DNA from: Intrasporangiaceae bacterium
Lineage (GTDB): Bacteria; Actinomycetota; Actinomycetes; Actinomycetales; Dermatophilaceae
NCBI GenBank assembly: GCA_012518475.1
Contig: JAAYSB010000191.1
Location: 1-5,861, forward strand
DNA: 5,861 bases
Reading direction: 5' to 3'
In this document: positions 1 through 5,090 of the stretch, piece after piece
How positions within the stretch are numbered: position 1 is the first letter of the stretch
Layout: every line of letters begins with the position of its first letter
Made by a program: the position numbers and the translations under genes
The notes under the pieces: model-generated
What the model was told of the DNA's origin: nothing
The model's database searches: none
Seen by the model: only the letters and a program-made list of their open reading frames with translations

Positions 1-455
1 CCGATCGCCAGCATCTGCTGCTCACCACCGGAGAGGTATCCAGCGACTTCGCCCTTGCGGCCTGCGAGCACCGGGAACATCGTGTAGATCCGGTCATACT
101 TCTCCTGGAGGCCGGCGCCCCCCTGAGTGTGCGCGCCGACGCGCAGGTTCTCCTCCACGGTGAACTCGGTGAAGACCCGGCGGCCCTCCATGACCTGGCT
201 GACGCCGGCCTTGACCACGCCGGCCGCCTTGCGGGTGTCGATGGTGCTGCCGTTGAGGCTGACGTGCCCCCGAGTGATCTTCCCGCGGTGGACGTCGAGC
301 AGGCCGGTGATCGCCCGCAGCAGGGTCGTCTTGCCCGCGCCGTTGGCGCCGAGCACGGCGACGATCTTGTCCTGCGGCACGCTCAGACTCGCACCCCGGA
401 GGGCGAGCATCACATCCTCATAGACAACCTCAAGGTTGTGGACGCCGAGCGACAT
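1..455 (-). CDS. LivF-type ABC transporter ATP-binding protein (C-terminus beyond window)
   Basis: The cytoplasmic ATPase subunit of a branched-chain amino acid type (HAAT) importer, powering uptake through LivH/LivM-like permeases. Reading from the ATG at 455, 151 codons are present of the roughly 235 usual for LivF. Visible motifs are Walker A GANGAGKTT at residues 36-44, the Q-loop glutamine in SQVMEGRRVF near residue 87, and the ABC signature LSGGEQQ at 141-147. The EGRRVF stretch after the Q-loop is typical of LivF rather than LivG. Walker B and the H-loop lie outside the window. The start is supported by AGGAGA just upstream of the ATG. No LivG, permease or binding protein is visible, so the rest of the operon must lie to the left. 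The transported solute could be branched-chain amino acids, urea, amides or a carboxylate; the ATPase alone does not decide this. Confidence 0.9.
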   Translation of the reverse strand, partial: MSLGVHNLEVVYEDVMLALRGASLSVPQDKIVAVLGANGAGKTTLLRAITGLLDVHRGKITRGHVSLNGSTIDTRKAAGVVKAGVSQVMEGRRVFTEFTVEENLRVGAHTQGGAGLQEKYDRIYTMFPVLAGRKGEVAGYLSGGEQQMLAI

Positions 456-601
456 TGCTCTCCTAGGCAGGCTCTGGGTTAGGTGTTGCCCTGAAACCTA
501 CGAAGAGAGTGGGTGTCTGCGGGGGTTTCTCCGCGTGCTGTTATCCAAACGTGACCGGCGAGTAACTTCCGCGCTGAGGGCCCTCGTCGGGCCCTGCCGA
601 C
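456..601 (-). promoter_or_regulatory. Spacer upstream of the LivF-type gene, probable promoter region
   Basis: About 146 bases separate the aldo/keto reductase stop from the transporter ATPase start, both on the minus strand. This is long enough for the transporter gene to have its own promoter. On the minus strand a GGATAACA-like -10 candidate lies around 540-547, but no convincing -35 at 16-18 bases is seen, so no exact promoter is claimed. A ribosome binding site AGGAGA sits at about 459-464, a few bases before the ATG. Confidence 0.3.
577..595 (-). terminator. Short hairpin after the aldo/keto reductase gene
   Basis: AGGGCCC (577-583) and GGGCCCT (589-595) form a perfect 7-bp GC-rich stem with loop TCGTC. 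It lies 6 bases beyond the reductase stop codon on the minus strand, the right place for a terminator. No U-run follows, as is common in high-GC actinobacteria, so termination strength is uncertain. Confidence 0.45.
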
Positions 602-1648
602 TCAGCGATCGGAGCTCCTCTTCCACAGGTTGATGCCGGACTCCACTGCGTGCTCGTCGATGCGGGCCAGCTCTTCTGCGGTGAAGTCCAGCCGGTCCAC
701 AGCACCGAGGGAGTCCTCGAGCTGGTCGACGCTGGAGGCGCCGATGAGGACCGAGGTGACGCGTTCGTCGCGCAGCGCCCAGGCAAGGGCCATCTGGGCG
801 AGCGTCTGACCACGGGAGCCGGCCAGGTCGTTGAGTGCGCGCAGGTGGCGCACGGTCTCGTCGGTGAGCAGGTCGGCGGAGAGCGACTTGCCCTGCGTCA
901 TCCGCGAGCCCGTCGGGATCCCGTCGAGGTACTTCCCGGTGAGCATCCCCTGGGCAAGGGGACTGAAGGCGATGCAGCCGACCCCCTGCTCGCCGAGAAC
1001 CTCGAGCAGGTCATCCTCGATCCACCGGTTGAGCAGCGAGTACGACGGCTGGTGGATGAGCAGGGGAGTGCCCAGCTCGGTGAGGATCTCGATCGCCTCC
1101 CGGGTCCGGGCGCCCGAGTACGAGGAGATCCCGACATAGAGGGCCTTGCCCTGCCGGACGAGGCTGTCGAGCGCACCCATGGTCTCCTCGAGCGGGGTCG
1201 TCTCGTCGAAGCGGTGGCTGTAGAAGATGTCGACATAGTCCAGGCCCATCCGTCGCAGGGACTGCTCGGCGCTCGCGATGACGTACTTGCGGGACCCGCC
1301 ACCTTGACCGTAGGGGCCGGGCCACATGTCGTAGCCCGCCTTGGAGCTGATGATGAGCTCGTCACGATAGGGCCGGAAGTCGCGCGCGAAGATCGTCCCG
1401 AAGTTCCGCTCTGCCGATCCGTAGGGGGGCCCGTAGTTGTTCGCGAGGTCGAAGTGCGTCACCCCGCGGTCGAACGCCCGCCGCAGGATCGCCTGCTGGC
1501 GCTGCAGCGGGACGTCGTCGCCGAAGTTGTGCCACAGCCCGAGCGAGATCAGCGGAAGATCGAGGCCGGAGCGTCCGCACCGGCGGAATCCGATCCCGGT
1601 GTCGTAGCGGTCGTGGGCGGCGGTGTAGTCCAGCAGGTGGAACGTCAT
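602..1648 (-). CDS. Aldo/keto reductase, YghZ/Gpr type (L-glyceraldehyde 3-phosphate reductase family)
   Basis: A soluble NADPH-dependent (beta/alpha)8-barrel oxidoreductase of 348 residues, close to the 346 of E. coli YghZ. E. coli YghZ (Gpr) reduces L-glyceraldehyde 3-phosphate and detoxifies methylglyoxal. The protein is collinear with YghZ as I recall it, with shared stretches such as SLGLWHNFG, HFDLANNYGPP, KAGYDMWPGPYG, YVDIFYSHR, LLIHQPSY and SVLIGAS. The AKR catalytic tetrad is visible as Asp67, Tyr72, Lys103 and His145, counted from the chosen ATG. An in-frame GTG at 1693 and ATG at 1657 are also possible; the ATG at 1648 fits family length best and suits a leaderless transcript. The gene is divergent from metY and nothing shows co-regulation with it. 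The physiological substrate here is inferred only from the family. Confidence 0.9.
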   Translation of the reverse strand: MTFHLLDYTAAHDRYDTGIGFRRCGRSGLDLPLISLGLWHNFGDDVPLQRQQAILRRAFDRGVTHFDLANNYGPPYGSAERNFGTIFARDFRPYRDELIISSKAGYDMWPGPYGQGGGSRKYVIASAEQSLRRMGLDYVDIFYSHRFDETTPLEETMGALDSLVRQGKALYVGISSYSGARTREAIEILTELGTPLLIHQPSYSLLNRWIEDDLLEVLGEQGVGCIAFSPLAQGMLTGKYLDGIPTGSRMTQGKSLSADLLTDETVRHLRALNDLAGSRGQTLAQMALAWALRDERVTSVLIGASSVDQLEDSLGAVDRLDFTAEELARIDEHAVESGINLWKRSSDR

Positions 1649-1655
1649 GGTTCCC

Positions 1656-1683
1656 ATAGTGTCACTCGGCCCTGCCCGGTCTA
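1656..1683 (-). promoter_or_regulatory. Candidate leaderless promoter of the aldo/keto reductase
   Basis: On the minus strand TAGACC (1678-1683) and CACTAT (1656-1661) are spaced by 16 bases. A transcript begun about 7 bases after the -10 would start at or next to the A of the ATG at 1648, a leaderless mRNA. No good Shine-Dalgarno precedes that ATG (only GGGA), which agrees. Both hexamers are weak matches, so this is tentative. Confidence 0.3.
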
Positions 1684-1687
1684 TGGT
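1659..1687 (+). promoter_or_regulatory. Candidate promoter of the first SAM-IV leader and metY
   Basis: A -35-like GTGTCA (1659-1664) and a -10 TATGGT (1682-1687, fits TANNNT) are separated by exactly 17 bases. The expected start of transcription, about 1694, coincides with the 5' edge of riboswitch helix P1. The second riboswitch in the window has the identical -10 hexamer at a similar distance. The element overlaps the candidate divergent promoter of the aldo/keto reductase. Confidence 0.55.
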
Positions 1688-1693
1688 GGCCAC

Positions 1694-1813
1694 AGGTCAC
1701 GAGTGCCAGCAACACAAGCCCCGGCTTGCTGGCCGGCAACCCTCCTCTCGCGGTGGGGTGCCCCGGGTGAAGACCGGGCGGTCGGCTGTCAGCAGCCGCC
1801 CGCAAGCGCGGGT
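1694..1813 (+). promoter_or_regulatory. SAM-IV riboswitch upstream of metY
   Basis: An S-adenosylmethionine-sensing mRNA aptamer. The sequence follows the SAM-IV consensus as I know it: GAGTGCCAGC, then AAGCCCCGGC, GCTGGCCGGCAACCCTCC, GCGGTGGGGTGCCCCGGGTGA, GACC, a variable hairpin, and a terminal GCAAGCGCGGG. Visible helices are P1 GGTC (1695-1698) with GACC (1772-1775), P2 GCCAGC (1705-1710) with GCTGGC (1728-1733), and the downstream hairpin GGGCGG (1776-1781) with CCGCCC (1796-1801). The final CAAGCGCGGG block is shared with the second copy and should be the 3' pseudoknot strand. P1 is unusually short: after four pairs come A-A and C-A mismatches where the consensus continues pairing. It should repress metY when SAM is high, probably at translation because no U-tract terminator follows. 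Confidence 0.93.
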
Positions 1814-1840
1814 TCCTCCCGCATCGTCACTGCACCTGTT

Positions 1841-1864
1841 GACGAGCCCTGCGCGGGGCGCGTC
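1841..1864 (+). other. Strong hairpin between riboswitch and metY
   Basis: GACG-A-GCCC (1841-1849) pairs with GGGC-G-CGTC (1856-1864), giving eight pairs with one internal A/G mismatch and a six-base loop. It sits 22 bases before the metY start and about 28 after the aptamer. No U-run follows. It may be part of the expression platform, a spacer structure, or an atypical terminator. Confidence 0.45.
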
Positions 1865-1870
1865 ACGACA

Positions 1871-1886
1871 CGAGAAGGAGCTCTCG
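1871..1886 (+). promoter_or_regulatory. Shine-Dalgarno of metY inside a small hairpin
   Basis: The ribosome binding site GAAGGAG (1874-1880) lies 6 bases before the ATG at 1887 and fixes that start. CGAGA (1871-1875) and TCTCG (1882-1886) pair perfectly and place AGGAGC, the core of the Shine-Dalgarno, in the loop, directly against the start codon. A five-pair stem is weak and may only modulate access. Confidence 0.6.
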
Positions 1887-3200
1887 ATGAGCGACACCTG
1901 GTCCTTCGAGACCAAGCAGATCCACGCCGGACAGGTCCCGGACCCCACCACAGGCGCCCGGGCCCTGCCGATCTATCAGACGACGTCCTACGTCTTCAAG
2001 GACACCGAGCACGCAGCGAACCTCTTCGCCCTGAGCGAGTTCGGCAACATCTACACGCGCATCATGAACCCGACGCAGGATGCCGTCGAGCAGCGCATCG
2101 CGGCGCTCGAAGGTGGCGTCGGCGCCCTGCTCGTCTCCTCCGGTCAGGCCGCCACCACCCTCGCCCTGCTCAACGTCGCGGAGTCCGGGGACCACGTCGT
2201 GGCCTCGGCTGCCCTGTACGGCGGGACGTTCAACCTGCTCAGGTACACGCTTCCGAAGATGGGGATCGAGGTGACGTTCGTCGAGGACGTCAACAACCCC
2301 GAGGCGTGGCAGTCCCAGGTCAAGGAGAACACCAAGGCGTTCTTCGGTGAGACCATCGCCAACCCGAAGTCCGTCGTGCTCGACATCGAGGCCATCGCGC
2401 AGGTGGCCCACGACCACGGTGTCCCGCTCATCGTCGACAACACCATCGCGACGCCGTTCGTCATCCGGCCGCTCGAGCACGGTGCCGACGTCGTCGTTCA
2501 CTCGGCGACGAAGTACCTCAGCGGTCACGGCACCGTGATCGCCGGCGTCATCGTCGACGGCGGCACCTTCGACTACGCCAAGGACCCCGAGAAGTTCCCG
2601 AACTACAACACGCCCGAGGAGAGCTATCACGGCCTGCGCTTCGGCCCGGACCTCGGTGTGGGCAGCGCCCTCGGTGCCAACCTGGCCTACATCCTCAAGG
2701 CCCGCGTCCAGCTCCTGCGCGACATCGGCGCGGCGGTCTCGCCGTTCAACGCCTTCCTTGTCGCCCAGGGACTCGAGACGCTCAGCCTGCGCATCGAGCG
2801 GCACCTCGAGAATGCCCACAAGGTCGCGACCTTCCTCCAGGGTCACGACCAGGTCGAGTCGGTGAGCTGGGCCTCCCTCGAGGGCAGTGACGGCAAGGAG
2901 CTGGCCGACAAGTATGCGCCGAAGGGCTCGGGCGCAGTCCTCGCCTTCGAGATCGCCGGTGGCATCGAGGCCGGCAGGAAGTTCGTCGAGGGGCTCAGTC
3001 TGCACAGCCACGTCGCCAACCTCGGTGACGTGCGCTCGCTCGTCATCCACCCGGCATCGACCACCCACTCCCAGGGTGGCGACGAGGACCGTCTGGCTGC
3101 CGGTGTGACGCCGGGCCTCGTGCGACTCTCCGTCGGCATCGAGAACATCGACGACATCATCGCCGACCTCGAGGCGGGCTTCGCCGCAGCCAAGAGCTGA
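1887..3200 (+). CDS. metY: O-acetylhomoserine sulfhydrylase (aminocarboxypropyltransferase), MetY
   Basis: A cytoplasmic PLP enzyme of the Cys/Met-metabolism (trans-sulfuration, MetB/MetC) family, 437 residues, the usual MetY length of about 430. It joins O-acetylhomoserine with sulfide to make homocysteine, the direct sulfhydrylation route to methionine. Visible landmarks are the N-terminus FETKQIHAGQ, the phosphate-binding Tyr56 and Arg58 in IYTRIMNPT, the SSGQAATT turn with Gly86-Gln87, Tyr111 in ALYGGT, the PLP-ring Asp184 in IVDNTIATP, and the Schiff-base Lys209 in HSATKYLSGHG. The C-terminus has SLVIHPASTTH and VRLSVGIE, as in MetY rather than in the shorter MetB/MetC. The upstream SAM-IV aptamer independently supports the methionine role. 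The usual partner metX does not follow; a large inverted repeat closes the unit. Confidence 0.96.
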   Translation: MSDTWSFETKQIHAGQVPDPTTGARALPIYQTTSYVFKDTEHAANLFALSEFGNIYTRIMNPTQDAVEQRIAALEGGVGALLVSSGQAATTLALLNVAESGDHVVASAALYGGTFNLLRYTLPKMGIEVTFVEDVNNPEAWQSQVKENTKAFFGETIANPKSVVLDIEAIAQVAHDHGVPLIVDNTIATPFVIRPLEHGADVVVHSATKYLSGHGTVIAGVIVDGGTFDYAKDPEKFPNYNTPEESYHGLRFGPDLGVGSALGANLAYILKARVQLLRDIGAAVSPFNAFLVAQGLETLSLRIERHLENAHKVATFLQGHDQVESVSWASLEGSDGKELADKYAPKGSGAVLAFEIAGGIEAGRKFVEGLSLHSHVANLGDVRSLVIHPASTTHSQGGDEDRLAAGVTPGLVRLSVGIENIDDIIADLEAGFAAAKS

Positions 3201-3208
3201 CCGCCCCG

Positions 3209-3254
3209 GTCGCGGGCACCTCCCTGTGGATAACTCCCGGGGGGTGCCCGCGAC
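3209..3254 (+). terminator. 16-bp inverted repeat after metY, probable terminator
   Basis: The arms 3209-3224 and 3239-3254 are complementary over all 16 positions, 15 Watson-Crick pairs and one G-U, around a 14-base loop. The first arm begins GTCGCGGGCACC, the last ends GGTGCCCGCGAC. It starts 8 bases after the metY stop, so an intrinsic terminator is the simplest reading, although no U-run follows. It ends 18 bases before the next start codon, so it could also be an operator or attenuator for the following gene pair. Confidence 0.7.
3225..3233 (-). other. Perfect DnaA-box 9-mer in the hairpin loop
   Basis: TGTGGATAA, the reverse complement of the consensus DnaA box TTATCCACA, lies in the loop of the inverted repeat between metY and the next gene. 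It is a single box with no cluster or AT-rich region, so this is not an origin. It could titrate DnaA, be a DnaA-regulated promoter site, or be chance. Confidence 0.4.
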
Positions 3255-3272
3255 TCGTGCCACCGTGGAGTC

Positions 3273-3587
3273 ATGACGACTCTGCGTGTGGACGCCGCCA
3301 CGATCCAGGAGCTCGGTGGAGAGCTCCGGCTTCTCGCCGGACACCTCGCTGGGCTCGAGGGCGCCAGGGGTCTGCGCCGGGACATCGGGCACGACACGGT
3401 GTCCTCGGCCCTCGATGACCTGCTCGGCAACTGGACCCTCGCCCGCGGTCAGCTCGCCCGCACTCTCGACGACCTCGGTGAGCTCGCGGGGGAGGCCGGC
3501 GCCGCATACCTCCTCGTCGAGCAGCATGTTCTCGACTCCCTCGGCTGCCGTCCGACCGCCTGCCCGGCCGCAGGTATTCCGCAGTGA
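3273..3587 (+). CDS. Small ESX/WXG100-like (EspC-like) helical protein
   Basis: An acidic, alpha-helical protein of 104 residues with no signal peptide or membrane segment. The pattern of two amphipathic helices with a single tryptophan at the turn (ALDDLLGNWTLARGQL, Trp54) and a following YLLVE (Tyr79 to Glu83) resembles WXG100/EspC-type substrates of type VII secretion. YLLVE fits the YxxxD/E export signal. The canonical WXG is absent: the residues after Trp are Thr-Leu. The size is right for the family. By analogy it would form a helical dimer with the next gene product, whose GTG start overlaps this stop by 4 bases. The start has GGAG only 2 bases before the ATG, which is too close to be a good ribosome site, so the start is less certain than its neighbours. 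Assignment rests on fold pattern, not on a recognised ortholog. Confidence 0.65.
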   Translation: MTTLRVDAATIQELGGELRLLAGHLAGLEGARGLRRDIGHDTVSSALDDLLGNWTLARGQLARTLDDLGELAGEAGAAYLLVEQHVLDSLGCRPTACPAAGIPQ

Positions 3588-4834
3588 ACACCCTCGGCAC
3601 GGTCATCCCGGTGACCGGTGACCCCGACGGGGTCCGGGAGCAGGCGCACGCGCTGCGGGACCTGGCGGCCCGGATCGCCGAGGTCGAGGTGCTGCTCGCC
3701 GACCTGCGCACGAGCGCGGTGTGGGAGAGCGCTTCCGGTGAGCGCTTCGGCACCGCTCTTGCGGCCCTGCCTCCGGTCCTCGGACTGCTCGCCGAGCGCT
3801 ACCGGACAGCTGCCAGTGCGCTCCTCAGCTGGGTGGTCGACCTGCGCTCGGCCATGGTGACCACGGAGCGGGCCGCCGATGACCACCTCGCCGCCCGCAT
3901 CGAGCTCGACGAGATCGAACGGGATCTGCAGCTCGCCGCCGCCGATCCCTCGACCGAGCGGTATGCCTCGCTCCGGTCCCGTCAGGCGGTGGCGTTCACG
4001 CGGGCCCAGGACGCCGAGGACCTGTGCTCGCGGGCCTGGCACCGGCTGCACGATGCGGCCGAGGCGTGCGCTGCGCGGCTGCGACTGGCATCGGCCGACA
4101 CCCTTGTCGACGGCGCCGCCTTCTCCGCCGTGCGGACCTCGAGGTCGGCCGTCGCCGGGTTGACCGCCGCTCTCGGCGCCGCCGCGCTCGTGCCGGCGCC
4201 GACGCAGCCGTTCGCAGCGGCAGGAGCGGCTGTGGGGACCGGCGGCCTCGTAGGGTTCGACCTGCTCCTCCTCGTCGGATTCGGCCACGGCACCGCGTGG
4301 GACGTCACGAAGTCCGCCGGCTGGGCCGTCGCCGGACCCGCAGCCAAGTCTCTGGCGAGGGCGGCCGGGGCAGGCGCAGTGCGGGGGGAGGGCGGGGTTC
4401 TGACCGGACAGCACCTCGCCACCGGAGAGCGACTCCGCCTCGCGGCGCAGCAGGCCAGGGCTGATGCGAGGAGACACCGTGACGCCCTACGCCGTCCGAT
4501 CGCAGACAGGTCCCTCTACGCACCCGCTCTGGGAGGCACCCGACCCGCCGCGACGTCGCCGGGCGCGGCGCGGGAGGCGCTGCACCGGCGGACCCTGGAC
4601 ATGATCGAGGACCGCTCCATGACGGCGGCTCTCAAGGCGAAGGAACGGTGGTCCAAGGCCTTGATCAACGGTCGCAATGCCGTTGTCCTGCAAGGCGGCT
4701 CAGAAGCGATCACCGTGGCGCGAACGACGCGCTCCGTCCACACCAAGGTCACCAGGGCCGTGGACGCGGCAGGGCGGACACAGGACCGCTGGCAGGCCTG
4801 GGAGGAGGAGAAGCAGAACCGACGCCGGCCCTGA
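3584..4834 (+). CDS. Putative type VII secretion-associated protein with T7SS-signal-like N-terminus
   Basis: 416 residues starting at a GTG inside the previous stop codon (GTGA overlap), which suggests translational coupling. Residues about 6-95 (VIPVTGDPDGVREQAHALRD, then VWESASGERF with Trp47 and Gly52, then a second long helix) match the pattern of putative T7SS signal domains found at the N-terminus of actinobacterial polymorphic toxins and effectors. Residues about 100-172 are charged helices, probably coiled coil. Residues about 188-235 are Ala/Gly/Leu-rich and hydrophobic, possibly one or two membrane-associated helices (LVGFDLLLLVGFG). The last 150 residues are basic, rich in Arg and Ala, ending QNRRRP, with no toxin or enzyme motif that I recognise. 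No immunity gene or ESX machinery (EccC, EccD, mycosin) is in the window. It could be an exported effector or a cell-surface structural protein; function is unknown. Confidence 0.65.
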   Translation: MNTLGTVIPVTGDPDGVREQAHALRDLAARIAEVEVLLADLRTSAVWESASGERFGTALAALPPVLGLLAERYRTAASALLSWVVDLRSAMVTTERAADDHLAARIELDEIERDLQLAAADPSTERYASLRSRQAVAFTRAQDAEDLCSRAWHRLHDAAEACAARLRLASADTLVDGAAFSAVRTSRSAVAGLTAALGAAALVPAPTQPFAAAGAAVGTGGLVGFDLLLLVGFGHGTAWDVTKSAGWAVAGPAAKSLARAAGAGAVRGEGGVLTGQHLATGERLRLAAQQARADARRHRDALRRPIADRSLYAPALGGTRPAATSPGAAREALHRRTLDMIEDRSMTAALKAKERWSKALINGRNAVVLQGGSEAITVARTTRSVHTKVTRAVDAAGRTQDRWQAWEEEKQNRRRP

Positions 4835-4857
4835 CCGCACCCCCTTCACGCGGCGTC
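4821..4857 (+). terminator. Weak stem spanning the stop of the ESX-like pair
   Basis: GACGCCG (4821-4827) and CGGCGTC (4851-4857) are perfectly complementary over 7 bp with a 23-base loop, and straddle the stop codon at 4832-4834. The long loop and lack of a U-run make it a weak terminator candidate only. Confidence 0.25.
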
Positions 4858-4886
4858 TCACATCCCGGAAAGCAGCCACGCCGGGG

Positions 4887-4917
4887 TCGACAGCGCCACG
4901 GCCGGGGCCGCTATGGT
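4887..4917 (+). promoter_or_regulatory. Candidate promoter of the second SAM-IV leader
   Basis: The -10 TATGGT (4912-4917) is identical to that of the first riboswitch and ends 9 bases before P1, so transcription should begin at the aptamer edge. The best -35-like match is TCGACA (4887-4892) with a long 19-base spacer; GACAGC (4889-4894) at 17 bases is the alternative. The 92-base gap 4835-4926 holds this promoter and no other recognisable feature. Confidence 0.5.
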
Positions 4918-4925
4918 GTTCCGCA

Positions 4926-5040
4926 AGGTCATGAGTGCCAGTGACAAGCCCCGGCTCGCTGGCCGGCAACCCTCCTTCCGCGGTGGGGTGCTCCGGGTGA
5001 CGACCTGGCCGTCGAGCAGATGCTCGCCGGCAAGCGCGGA
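4926..5040 (+). promoter_or_regulatory. SAM-IV riboswitch upstream of a class V PLP enzyme
   Basis: A second S-adenosylmethionine aptamer, closely matching the first through the conserved core (GAGTGCCAG, AAGCCCCGGC, GCTGGCCGGCAACCCTCC, CGCGGTGGGGTGC, CCGGGTGA, CAAGCGCGG). P1 is AGGTC (4926-4930) with GACCT (5002-5006), followed by an A-C mismatch and a T-A pair. P2 is GCCAGT (4937-4942) with GCTGGC (4958-4963), where a G-U pair replaces the C-G of the first copy, so pairing is preserved. The variable hairpin is CGAGC (5013-5017) with GCTCG (5022-5026), extended by GCCG/CGGC, unrelated in sequence to that of the first copy but in the same place. It is in sense orientation, 50 bases before the next start, and should repress that gene when SAM is high. 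Confidence 0.93.
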
Positions 5041-5090
5041 CTCGTGGTGACATCGTCCATCCGGGTCCATCTGTGACCAGGAGTGACGTC
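5041..5090 (+). promoter_or_regulatory. Expression platform and ribosome binding site of the class V PLP gene
   Basis: The Shine-Dalgarno AGGAG (5079-5083) stands 7 bases before the ATG at 5091, fixing the start. Directly before it, TGACC (5074-5078) can pair either with GGTC (5064-5067) as a small local hairpin or with the 5' strand of aptamer P1, GGTCA (4927-4931). CCAGG (5077-5081), overlapping the Shine-Dalgarno, is complementary to CCTGG (5004-5008) at the 3' side of P1. No U-tract terminator is present, so control of translation is the likely mode. Confidence 0.5.

Noticed and set aside
1647..1886. N-terminal extension of metY by 80 codons from an in-frame ATG at 1647
   Set aside because: The extension translates the riboswitch and lacks family similarity. 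The ATG at 1887 has a good Shine-Dalgarno and gives the normal MetY N-terminus.
650..2350. A 566-codon plus-strand open frame
   Set aside because: It runs antisense through the aldo/keto reductase, across the riboswitch and into metY in another frame. Its protein is low-complexity and resembles no family; it is a GC-rich shadow.
3209..3254. A replication origin because of the DnaA box
   Set aside because: There is only one box, no AT-rich unwinding region and no dnaA, dnaN or parAB neighbours.
1863..3527. A 554-codon minus-strand open frame opposite metY
   Set aside because: It lies antisense to the clearly conserved metY, shows only Val/Glu/Arg/Gly-rich low-complexity sequence, and continues past the terminator into the next gene; it is a shadow.
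3449..4477. A 342-codon minus-strand open frame
   Set aside because: It is antisense to the ESX-like gene pair, with Gly/Arg/Pro-rich sequence, no recognisable motif and no promoter or ribosome site.
1694..5040. The two riboswitches as ends of a mobile element (direct repeats flanking 3273-4834)
   Set aside because: The shared sequence is the functional aptamer. There is no transposase, integrase or target-site duplication, and metY lies between the first copy and the ESX-like pair.
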